From contig CABYHH010000004.1 in NCBI GenBank assembly GCA_902518835.1, positions 1 to 64,000 on the forward strand: a stretch of DNA of 64,000 nt, written 5' to 3'. The translations under genes and the position numbers were made by a program. This document shows, in pieces, positions 37,535-45,546 of this stretch (positions within the stretch are counted from its first letter, which is position 1; each line of letters starts with the position of its first letter). The stretch is from an uncultured Pelagibacteraceae bacterium. Lineage in GTDB: Bacteria; Pseudomonadota; Alphaproteobacteria; Pelagibacterales; Pelagibacteraceae. The notes beneath the pieces are model-generated. The model saw only the letters and a list, made by a program, of their open reading frames with translations. It ran no database searches and had not been told where the DNA came from.

Positions 37535-39607
37535 ATGTCAGAATTTTTTTTAGAGCTATTTAGCGAAGAAATTCCTGCAGGTCTTCAAAAAAATTTACGT
37601 GAGAAACTTTTAGATCAATTTCAAAAATTTTTTTTAGAAAAATCTATAAAATCAAAAAAAAGTTTTTCGCTATCAACACCTAATAGATTGATCATAGTAT
37701 TTGATGGTTTGGATAAACAAATAAGAATATTATCTAAAGAAATAAGAGGGCCAAAAATAAATGCTCCTGATCAGGCCTTGGAGGGTTTTTTAAGGTCAAA
37801 CAAAATAGAAAAAAAAAATCTATTTAGAAAAAAAACTGAAAAAGGAGAGTTTTATTATTATAAAACAACATCTAAATTATTAAAAACAAATCATTTATTA
37901 ATGGAGTCTGTTCCAAGATTGCTTAAAAACTTTCAATGGAAAAAGTCTATGACATGGGGTTCATATGATCTTAATTGGGGAAGACCATTAAAATCAATTT
38001 TGTCAGTATTTGATAAGAAGGTAGTTAATTTTAAATTCCATCACTTAACTTCTTCAAATTCAACTTATATTGACAAAGATTTTGAAGAAAAAAAGAGGTT
38101 TTTCAAAGATTTCAGATCATATGAAAAATATTTTAAAAAACAAGGAATACTCATAAATCAGGAAAAAAGGAAGAAGTTAATACAAAGAGAATTTTCAAAA
38201 ATAATAAGTAAAAGAAAATTAATAATTCAAGATAATCCATTATTGATAGATGAGGTAGTAGATTTAGTTGACAATCCTAATGTTTTAATTTGTAGTTTTG
38301 ACAAAAAATTCTTACTTATCCCAAAAGAAATTTTAATCTTAACGATGCAATCTCATCAAAAATATTTTCCCACATTTAATAATAAAGGGGAAATTACAAA
38401 TGAATTTTTGATTGTTGCAAACAAAAAAGATCAAAAAGGATTGATAAAAATTGGCAATGAAAGAGTTATAGAGGCTAGGCTTAGTGACGCAGAATTTTTC
38501 TGGAATAAGGATAAAACTCAAAATCTAGTCAAAAAAGTATCTGAGTTAAAAATGATGAACTTTTTTAAGGGACTTGGAACTTATTTTGATAAAGTTCAGC
38601 GAATGAGAAAATTAGGTGGATTAATTTCTGACGAATTATTAATTAGTAAAGAAAAAGTAGAGTTATCAGCGTCAATTTGTAAAACTGATTTAACTTCAGA
38701 TTTAGTTGGAGAGTTTCCTGAGCTTCAGGGTGTTTTGGGTGGATATTTCTCAATACATCAAGGATTTGATAAAGATATTTCATTAGCAATAACTGAACAA
38801 TATCTGCCTATTGGTTTAGACTCTAAAACTCCAAAAAAACCTTTCAGTTTTGCATTATCTCTTACAGATAAAATTGATACTTTAGTTGGTTTTTTTGGAA
38901 TAAATGAAAAACCCACAAGTTCAAAAGACCCATTTGCATTAAGAAGAATTGCACTTGGAATTATAAGAACAATAATAGAAAATAAGAAAAATTTAAAAGT
39001 AAATGATTTATTAAGTTACTCTTCGAATCTATACCGAGATCAAGGACATATTTTTACTAACAATAATACACAAAAAGAATTACATAATTTTTTAAAAGAT
39101 AGATTTATTTATTATATGAAAGAGAAACAAATTCGTTTTGATATTATAGATGCTACGATTTCAACATTTTCACTTAATAAACTGTTTTCATCTTTTGATA
39201 AAGCTAATGAGCTAAATAAGATCATCAACAATCAAAGTGGGCTTGATATTATTTCAAGTTATAAAAGAGCAGCAAATATATTAGATAGCGAAATAAAAAA
39301 AAGTAAAATTGAAATAAGGAATACAACTGATCCCGGTATTTTTAAAACCGACTTTGAAAAAAACTTATATAATAAGATTAATGAGATTAAGAAGTATTAT
39401 TCTAGTATAAATAATGATGAAAATTTTGAAAAATCATTATCAATATTAGCAAGTACGAAAAAAGAGATTTTTGATTTTTTTGATAATGTTAAAGTTAATG
39501 AAGAAAATGAAACTTTAAGAAAAAACAGATTGGAACTTATAAATATGTTATGTAAAACCTTTCATAATTTTATAAATTTTCAGTTACTAAAAGCAAATAA
39601 TGAATAA
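37535..39607 (+). CDS. glyS: Glycyl-tRNA synthetase beta subunit
   Basis: MSEFFLELFSEEIPAGLQ; TMQSHQKYFPTFNNKG; start at internal ATG 37535. Confidence 0.95.
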   Translation: MSEFFLELFSEEIPAGLQKNLREKLLDQFQKFFLEKSIKSKKSFSLSTPNRLIIVFDGLDKQIRILSKEIRGPKINAPDQALEGFLRSNKIEKKNLFRKKTEKGEFYYYKTTSKLLKTNHLLMESVPRLLKNFQWKKSMTWGSYDLNWGRPLKSILSVFDKKVVNFKFHHLTSSNSTYIDKDFEEKKRFFKDFRSYEKYFKKQGILINQEKRKKLIQREFSKIISKRKLIIQDNPLLIDEVVDLVDNPNVLICSFDKKFLLIPKEILILTMQSHQKYFPTFNNKGEITNEFLIVANKKDQKGLIKIGNERVIEARLSDAEFFWNKDKTQNLVKKVSELKMMNFFKGLGTYFDKVQRMRKLGGLISDELLISKEKVELSASICKTDLTSDLVGEFPELQGVLGGYFSIHQGFDKDISLAITEQYLPIGLDSKTPKKPFSFALSLTDKIDTLVGFFGINEKPTSSKDPFALRRIALGIIRTIIENKKNLKVNDLLSYSSNLYRDQGHIFTNNNTQKELHNFLKDRFIYYMKEKQIRFDIIDATISTFSLNKLFSSFDKANELNKIINNQSGLDIISSYKRAANILDSEIKKSKIEIRNTTDPGIFKTDFEKNLYNKINEIKKYYSSINNDENFEKSLSILASTKKEIFDFFDNVKVNEENETLRKNRLELINMLCKTFHNFINFQLLKANNE

Positions 39608-42266
39608 ATTAGTTTTAAATTTTAAGTCGAAAGACTCAAAAAGATTAAAAAATCCTAAAAATTTTTTAGGTGGAAAAGGTGCTAATTTAGCTGAAATGGG
39701 AAGAATGGGTCTTCCTGTGCCACCTGGATTTACAATTTCAACTAAAGTTTGTGAAATTTTTTTTAAAGATAAAAAAAAATTAAATTCTAAATTGATCAGC
39801 CAAATTAAGAAAGAGCTAAAAGTTATTGAAAAAGATGTATCCAAAAAATTTGGGGATTTTAAAAACCCACTTTTGCTGTCTGTTAGATCCGGAGCTAGAG
39901 TGTCTATGCCAGGTATGATGGATACAATCCTTAATCTTGGGCTAAACGACTGTACTGTTATTGGCTTAGCAAAAAAAACTTTAAATGGTAGATTTGCTAA
40001 AGATAGTTACAGGAGATTTATACAAATGTACAGCAACGTTGTGTTGGGTATAGAAAATTATCATTTTGAGGAACTAATTGAAAACTATAAATTAACAAAA
40101 GGTGTTTTGTTAGATACAGATTTAGATGAGGATGATTGGAGTGGCTTAATAAATGATTTTAAAAAAGTTGTAAAAGAAAAAACTAAAAAAGAATTTCCTC
40201 AAGATGTTAATCAACAACTATTTGGGGCGATAAGTGCAGTATTTCTTTCTTGGGAAAGTAATAGAGCAAAAGTTTATAGAAAATTAAATAAAATTCCATC
40301 TGAGTGGGGAACTGCTGTGAATGTACAATCTATGGTATTTGGAAACATGGGTAATGATTGCGCAACTGGTGTTGTTTTTACAAGAAATCCCTCCGATGGG
40401 TCAAATGATATTTATGGTGAATATTTAATTAATGCTCAAGGGGAAGATGTTGTAGCTGGAACTAGAACTCCTCAGCACATAACTAAAAAATCAAAAAAAG
40501 AAGCCAAGGTTAAAGAACTTTCAATGGAAGAGTTTATGCCAAAAGTTTATGAGGAATTATTCAAGATTTTAAGAAAATTAGAAAAGCATTATAGAGATAT
40601 GCAGGATGTTGAGTTTACAGTTGAAAATAAAAAACTTTGGATATTACAAACTCGATCGGGTAAACGAACGTCAAAATCAGCTGTTAGAATTGCGGTTGAA
40701 ATGGTAAAAAAAAAGCTGATTAATAAAAATGAAGCTATTTTAAGAATAGATCCTAATTCTTTAGATACTTTACTACACCCTACTTTGGATGAGAAAAGTT
40801 CTTTTGAGGTGATTGCAAATGGACTACCAGCATCTCCAGGCGCTGCTAGTGGTAAAGTAGTTTTTACATCTGAAGATGCGGAAAGGCTAAACAATATGAT
40901 GCAGGACACAATTTTAGTGAGAGTAGAAACTTCCCCTGAAGATATTCAAGGTATGCATGCAGCTAAGGGAATTTTAACAGCACGAGGTGGTATGACTAGT
41001 CATGCTGCAGTAGTAGCAAGAGGAATGGGAAGACCTTGTGTATCTGGTTCTAGCGAGATTGATATCAATCATGAGAAAAAAATTTTCAAAACATCCTCAG
41101 TAGAGGTAAAGGAAGGTGATATAATTACAATTGATGGTTCAACAGGAAGAATAATTTTAGGTAATGTTCCAACAATAAAACCAGAAATTTCTGGTGACTT
41201 TTCGAAATTAATGGGATGGGCGGATAATATAAGAAAGTTAGAAGTTCGAACAAACTCTGAAACCCCATTAGATACTAAAACTGCAAGAGATTTTGGAGCT
41301 GAAGGAATAGGTCTATGTAGAACAGAGCATATGTTTTTTGATGAAGAAAGAATTTTATCTGTAAGAGAGATGATACTATCGAAAACACAAGAAGATAGAG
41401 CTAAAGCACTACAAAAACTTTTACCTCATCAAAAAAAGGATTTTATGGAAATATTTACTATCATGAGTGGTCTACCTGTAAATGTAAGATTACTCGATCC
41501 ACCATTACATGAATTTTTACCTAAATCTAAAAAAGAAATCTTTGAAGTGGCAAATGTTATTAGTGCTGACGTAAAAGAGGTGGAGTCTAGAATTGAAGAG
41601 CTTCATGAGCAAAATCCTATGTTAGGTCACAGAGGCTGTAGACTTGGTATTTCATTTCCAGAAATTTACGAAATGCAATGTCGTGCCATATTTGAAGCAT
41701 TATCAGAACTTCAAAAGAAAAAGCAAAAAACAGCCTTCCCAGAAATCATGATACCACTCGTTTCTACTGAAGCTGAAATTAAAATAATGAAAGATTTAGT
41801 AATTCGTGTCGCAAGACAAGTAGAAAAAGAAAATAAAATTAAAGTAAAATACTTAGTTGGTACAATGATTGAATTACCCAGGGCCGCAATTAAAGCGAAA
41901 GATATAGCTAAACATGCTGAATTTTTTAGTTTTGGAACAAATGATTTAACTCAAACAACATTTGGAATTAGTCGAGACGATAGTGGAAAATTTTTGAATG
42001 ATTATATAGATAATAAGATTTTTTCAATTGATCCCTTTATTTCAATTGATGAAGGTGTTGAGGATCTGATTGAAATAGCTGTTCAGCAAGGAAAAAAACA
42101 GAATAAAAAAATTAAATTAGGTATATGTGGTGAGCATGGAGGAGATCCAAAAAGTATTTTTTTCTGCTCTAGAGCTGGATTAAATTATGTATCTTGTTCA
42201 CCTTATAGAGTTCCGATAGCTCGATTAGCTTCAGCCCAGGCTGAACTACAAAAAAAAAAAAATTAA
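39600..42266 (+). CDS. ppdK: Pyruvate, phosphate dikinase
   Basis: LGGKGANLAEMGRMGLPVPPGFTIST, GGMTSHAAVVARGMGRPCVSG, GICGEHGGDPKSIFFCSRAGLNYVSCSPYRVPIARLA. Confidence 0.97.
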   Translation: MNKLVLNFKSKDSKRLKNPKNFLGGKGANLAEMGRMGLPVPPGFTISTKVCEIFFKDKKKLNSKLISQIKKELKVIEKDVSKKFGDFKNPLLLSVRSGARVSMPGMMDTILNLGLNDCTVIGLAKKTLNGRFAKDSYRRFIQMYSNVVLGIENYHFEELIENYKLTKGVLLDTDLDEDDWSGLINDFKKVVKEKTKKEFPQDVNQQLFGAISAVFLSWESNRAKVYRKLNKIPSEWGTAVNVQSMVFGNMGNDCATGVVFTRNPSDGSNDIYGEYLINAQGEDVVAGTRTPQHITKKSKKEAKVKELSMEEFMPKVYEELFKILRKLEKHYRDMQDVEFTVENKKLWILQTRSGKRTSKSAVRIAVEMVKKKLINKNEAILRIDPNSLDTLLHPTLDEKSSFEVIANGLPASPGAASGKVVFTSEDAERLNNMMQDTILVRVETSPEDIQGMHAAKGILTARGGMTSHAAVVARGMGRPCVSGSSEIDINHEKKIFKTSSVEVKEGDIITIDGSTGRIILGNVPTIKPEISGDFSKLMGWADNIRKLEVRTNSETPLDTKTARDFGAEGIGLCRTEHMFFDEERILSVREMILSKTQEDRAKALQKLLPHQKKDFMEIFTIMSGLPVNVRLLDPPLHEFLPKSKKEIFEVANVISADVKEVESRIEELHEQNPMLGHRGCRLGISFPEIYEMQCRAIFEALSELQKKKQKTAFPEIMIPLVSTEAEIKIMKDLVIRVARQVEKENKIKVKYLVGTMIELPRAAIKAKDIAKHAEFFSFGTNDLTQTTFGISRDDSGKFLNDYIDNKIFSIDPFISIDEGVEDLIEIAVQQGKKQNKKIKLGICGEHGGDPKSIFFCSRAGLNYVSCSPYRVPIARLASAQAELQKKKN

Positions 42267-42348
42267 AATAAAATGTAGAACTTCAACAGAATATTTGTGA
42301 TGTTCATTTTTTTTTGATATTTCTGTGGTATATTAAAGACTATAAGTT

Positions 42349-42376
42349 AAAAAAGGGGCGTTCTGTTGCCAGGTGC
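42349..42376. repeat. Direct repeat 1 (distal copy of tmRNA 3'-end motif; att-like)
   Basis: ttaaaaaaggggcgttctgttgccaggtgc; 22-bp GGGGCGTTCTGTTGCCAGGTGC identical to copy 3 at the tmRNA 3' end. Confidence 0.9.
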
Positions 42377-42383
42377 TATGATC

Positions 42384-42647
42384 TTACTTATATTTTATTT
42401 TATAAATTAGTATGAATAGGGATAATATTAACGTAACTGCGTTTGCTAAAATTATTGGTAAATCAGATATAGTAATTCCATAAATCAACCATGAAACTAC
42501 TCCTATAGTAAAGATAATAAACATATATAAAGAAATATCTCTTGTACTCTTTGTTCTCCAAACTTTTAATGCTTGAGGAAAAAAAGCAACAGTCGTACAA
42601 AATGCTGCTAAGAAACCAATATATTTTAATACAAAATTTAAAATCAT
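42384..42647 (-). CDS. SemiSWEET/PQ-loop transporter
   Basis: 87 aa, 3 TM; GFLAAFCTTVAFFPQALKVWRTKSTRDISLYMFIIFTIGVVSWLIYGI (PQ motif and SWEET-family pattern). Confidence 0.9.
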   Translation of the reverse strand: MILNFVLKYIGFLAAFCTTVAFFPQALKVWRTKSTRDISLYMFIIFTIGVVSWLIYGITISDLPIILANAVTLILSLFILIYKIKYK

Positions 42648-42655
42648 AATTTTTT

Positions 42656-42676
42656 AGGGCGTTCTGTTGCCCGGCA
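42656..42676. repeat. Direct repeat 2 (internal, degenerate copy)
   Basis: agggcgttctgttgcccggca; 15-bp core GGGCGTTCTGTTGCC shared with copies 1 and 3. Confidence 0.88.
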
Positions 42677-42685
42677 TTAGATTAG

Positions 42686-42713
42686 AAAATAGCATATTTG
42701 CTTACTTAATCAA
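42686..42713 (-). promoter_or_regulatory. Possible sigma-70-like promoter for the SemiSWEET gene
   Basis: Minus strand TTGATT-N16-TATTTT, predicted start near repeat 2; AT-rich background makes chance matches likely. Confidence 0.35.
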
Positions 42714-42716
42714 ATT

Positions 42717-42789
42717 ACTTCGTTGAAAACTTCGTTGAGAGAATTAGGAAATTTTTCCTTACTTTGTCCTTTTATATTCACTTCGTTGA
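42717..42789. repeat. Three copies of ACTTCGTTGA in the noncoding tail between the two cassette genes
   Basis: Exact decamer at 42717-42726, 42729-42738 and 42780-42789. Confidence 0.8.
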
Positions 42790-42802
42790 TTTTGATATTC
42801 TA

Positions 42803-44275
42803 TTAACCTAGTTTAATTATTTCATTCATTTTTTGGTTAATATTTTCATCATACTTAATTCTAAAGAGTTTAATTTTGTTTTTTTTTGCCCAATCATCTT
42901 TAATTTTGTCTTTTAATATCCTTTCATCAAGACCCTTTTTACCACCCCAAAAATCAATTGCCATAAAGTGTTGTTCACCATCATATTCTATAAGTATCTT
43001 TTTTTTTGTTAAATAAAAATCAAAAGGCATCGGAATTTTATATTTGCAAGAACTAAATCTTTTTTCAGTTTCAAAACTTATTTTATTTTTATCTAGAAAA
43101 TGATAAATTTTCTTGTTTCCCCATGACTTAGCACATAGTGGACAACCATGTACTTTTTTACCAATCAAATCACTAGGTACTGCTTTCCACATATATCCAC
43201 ATTTGTGCTTTACTAAAATTCTATCTCTGTGAGTTTTATATTTATCTATAGGAATTATTTCTCCAAAATGTACCTTTTTTAATTCACTATTGAATTCTTT
43301 ATAATCTTTTCTATTAGCACAACTATGACACCCATTTCTTAAAACATTTCTAGGTTCAGATTTATATTTTTTACCACATTTTAAGCATTTAAATTTAATC
43401 CTAGTTCTAGACATTTTATAATTTTCTAAAGGTATGATATTTCCATTATGTTCGTCTTTAAGTCGTTTTTTGAAAACTTTATTCGTCATTGTTTTTTTTA
43501 AGACTGAACATCTTCTGCATCCTTGTTTTCTTTTTATTAGATGATTGGGGGTTGTTAACCAAACATTTCCACATGTACATTGGACTTTTACTTTTAAAGT
43601 TTTATTCTTATATTTTGATAATAAAATGATTCTATCACTGTGAACATCTTTAAGTATTTCTTTAAACATTTCCTCTGATATAGGAATTTTTCCTGCACAG
43701 TGGACGCAACCAACCCCTCCCAAATGAGAACCTGGTCTTTGCATAAAAATATTTTTACATTTTTTACATATAATTTTTACTTTTGTATCAGTTGTGCGGT
43801 ATTTAACTTTTGAGTAGTTAAATCTATTTTTGTGAACTATGGTTGCTTTTTTAACGAAATCTTTTGTGTTCCAAACCTCTCCTTTATTACATTTTTTACA
43901 ACCCTGACCTTTTTGATGTTTTGATGGTTTTTGTTTAAAAGTACCATGAATAGGACAAATAATTTTTACAAAGTCATGGATGCTTTTAAATTCGACTAAA
44001 GAGTAATTGTAATGATTTCCATGATAAATTTTTGAGTCTTTAACAAATTGAGATTTTGATTTTCTTTGTCTCTCTATATTACATTGTCTACATCCACTAC
44101 CCTCAAGATGATGTGATGCCCTTAGTTTAAAAGCGCCGTGTTTTTTGCAAATAATATTTATTTGTTCTCTACTCCCTCTATAAACAGTCTTGGAATAATT
44201 AAATTTATTTTTGTGAATTTTTTTTGCCTTTTTAATCCAATTTTCAGAAGAGTATTTTAAATTTAAAGAATTCAT
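42803..44275 (-). CDS. Putative zinc-module DNA-binding protein with C-terminal Vsr/PD-(D/E)XK-like (homing) endonuclease domain
   Basis: Six tandem modules of roughly 50-60 aa with paired C-x-C/H motifs (e.g. HKNRFNYSKVKYRTTDTKVKIICKKC...HLGGVGCVHC), then FDFYLTKKKILIEYDGEQHF...DKIKDDWAKKNKIKLFRIKYDE. Confidence 0.75.
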   Translation of the reverse strand: MNSLNLKYSSENWIKKAKKIHKNKFNYSKTVYRGSREQINIICKKHGAFKLRASHHLEGSGCRQCNIERQRKSKSQFVKDSKIYHGNHYNYSLVEFKSIHDFVKIICPIHGTFKQKPSKHQKGQGCKKCNKGEVWNTKDFVKKATIVHKNRFNYSKVKYRTTDTKVKIICKKCKNIFMQRPGSHLGGVGCVHCAGKIPISEEMFKEILKDVHSDRIILLSKYKNKTLKVKVQCTCGNVWLTTPNHLIKRKQGCRRCSVLKKTMTNKVFKKRLKDEHNGNIIPLENYKMSRTRIKFKCLKCGKKYKSEPRNVLRNGCHSCANRKDYKEFNSELKKVHFGEIIPIDKYKTHRDRILVKHKCGYMWKAVPSDLIGKKVHGCPLCAKSWGNKKIYHFLDKNKISFETEKRFSSCKYKIPMPFDFYLTKKKILIEYDGEQHFMAIDFWGGKKGLDERILKDKIKDDWAKKNKIKLFRIKYDENINQKMNEIIKLG

Positions 44276-44278
44276 TTA

Positions 44279-44303
44279 AAAAGGGGCGTTCTGTTGCCAG
44301 GTG
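44279..44303. repeat. Direct repeat 3 (tmRNA-proximal copy, overlaps tmRNA coding-piece 3' end)
   Basis: aaaaaggggcgttctgttgccaggtgcc; matches repeat 1 over 22 bp plus A tract. Confidence 0.9.
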
Positions 44304-44307
44304 CCCC
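44283..44307 (-). terminator. Stem-loop plus T tract at the tmRNA 3' end (terminator or pseudoknot element; also the repeat)
   Basis: Minus strand GGGGC-AC-CTG-GCAA-CAG-AAC-GCCCC-TTTTT. Confidence 0.6.
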
Positions 44308-44449
44308 AAACCCCGTCTACTTAATTAACAAAGTTAATTATGCAGCAAGTGCGTAACTTTCGTTAGCAATTATAAATTAGCCCGTTACGGTGGAACAATC
44401 CCGAACGAAAGAATAGCTTTTAGTCACCCGTCGAATCTAGTTCACCCCC
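44283..44449 (-). ncRNA. ssrA: tmRNA coding piece of a permuted two-piece tmRNA; tag ANESYALAA, tag ORF 44367..44338
   Basis: Minus strand 5' GGGGGTGAACTAGATTCGACGGGTG tmRNA signature; GCT AAC GAA AGT TAC GCA CTT GCT GCA TAA tag reading frame; TTAATTAACTTTGTTAATTA hairpin at the stop. 3' boundary is approximate. Confidence 0.9.
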
Positions 44450-44461
44450 ATAAGTTGTAAA

Positions 44462-44541
44462 TGGTGGAGGTGGTGGGTACTGCCCCCACGTCCGCAATGG
44501 TTATTTCGAAATTCGTTTATCGTCGTAGTTGGCAAGCCAAC
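44462..44541 (-). ncRNA. ssrA: tmRNA acceptor piece (5' boundary approximate)
   Basis: Minus strand ...GCGGACGTGGGGGCAGTACCCACCACCTCCACCA; T-stem GTGGG/CCCAC; 3' CACCTCC pairs with the coding-piece 5' GGGGGTG across all 7 positions (one G-U). Confidence 0.88.
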
Positions 44542-44547
44542 AGTATT

Positions 44548-44575
44548 AATATAAAAGCAATCCTTAGAGATTCAA
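44548..44575 (-). promoter_or_regulatory. Candidate tmRNA promoter
   Basis: Minus strand TTGAAT (44575-44570) - 16 nt - TATATT (44553-44548), immediately upstream of the acceptor piece. Confidence 0.55.
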
Positions 44576-44583
44576 TAAAATTC

Positions 44584-45531
44584 ATGAAATTAACTAAAGA
44601 ACAATCAGAACAGATTAAAAATCAGCAATCTCAACAAAATTCAACCAAAAGAGTTACTGTCCCAGAGCTTGAAAAAGTTCTTTATGAAGCGATACCAGCA
44701 CTTGATCATGGTTTTGTAAGAGTAGTTGATTATATGGGTGACGATACATCAATAGTACAGTCTGCTAGAGTATCATATGGAAAAGGTACAAAACAAGTTT
44801 CAACAGACTCAGGCTTAATAAAATATTTAATGCGTCATTGGCATAGTACTCCATTTGAAATGTGTGAAATTAAATATCATGTAAAACTTCCAATATTTAT
44901 TGCACGCCAATGGATAAGACATCGAACTGCAAATGTTAACGAGTACTCTGCGAGATATTCAATTTTAGATAAAGAATTTTATTTGCCATCAACCAATAAT
45001 CTAGCTGCACAATCTACTAGTAATAGACAAGGAAGAGGTGAAATTTTAGAAGGTGAGCAAGCTAAAGATGTTTTAGAACTTTTAAAGAATGATGCTGAGA
45101 GAACATATGCTAATTATGAAACAATGTTAAATGAAAAATATGATGGTTCGACAATAAACGAGGGTAAAAAAGGTCTGGCGAGAGAACTGGCGAGAATGAA
45201 TTTAACTTTAAATACTTATACTCAATGGTATTGGAAAACAGACTTATTAAATTTAATGAATTTTTTGAGGTTAAGAGCGGATCGTCATGCACAATATGAA
45301 ATAAGGGTCTATGCAGACATAATGCTTGATACTTTAAAAAGATGGGTCCCAATTACTTATGATGCATTTATGGATTATAGAGTTGGAGGTACGGAAGTTT
45401 CCTCTAAGGGAAAAATTTTAATACAGAAGTTGATTGATGGGAAAAATATTTCATTAGATGAATCTGGTCTTTCAAAAAGAGAATGGAACGAGTTGATGCT
45501 CGCCTTTGAATTAAAAGACAAGATTATTTGA
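44584..45531 (+). CDS. thyX: FAD-dependent thymidylate synthase
   Basis: [22 protein letters not shown] (ThyX motif RHRxxSxNEYSxR-like), [12 protein letters not shown]; start at ATG 44584, because the upstream part of the ORF overlaps tmRNA. Confidence 0.94.
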   Translation: MKLTKEQSEQIKNQQSQQNSTKRVTVPELEKVLYEAIPALDHGFVRVVDYMGDDTSIVQSARVSYGKGTKQVSTDSGLIKYLMRHWHSTPFEMCEIKYHVKLPIFIARQWIRHRTANVNEYSARYSILDKEFYLPSTNNLAAQSTSNRQGRGEILEGEQAKDVLELLKNDAERTYANYETMLNEKYDGSTINEGKKGLARELARMNLTLNTYTQWYWKTDLLNLMNFLRLRADRHAQYEIRVYADIMLDTLKRWVPITYDAFMDYRVGGTEVSSKGKILIQKLIDGKNISLDESGLSKREWNELMLAFELKDKII

Positions 45532-45546
45532 TCCTAAATAAAAAAG

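Noticed and set aside
42349-42376. Repeats as ordinary independent rho-independent terminators
   Set aside because: Copies 1 and 2 lack the GGGGC arm that makes the stem in copy 3, yet keep the same core, so shared terminator structure does not explain the conservation well. Not fully excluded.
42349-44303. CRISPR array interpretation of the three direct repeats
   Set aside because: Only three repeats, spacing of about 300 and 1600 bp, intervals are protein-coding, and no cas genes are seen.
44461-44583. N-terminal extension of the thyX ORF ([24 protein letters not shown]...)
   Set aside because: This stretch is the complement of the tmRNA acceptor piece; the ThyX-like sequence begins at ATG 44584.
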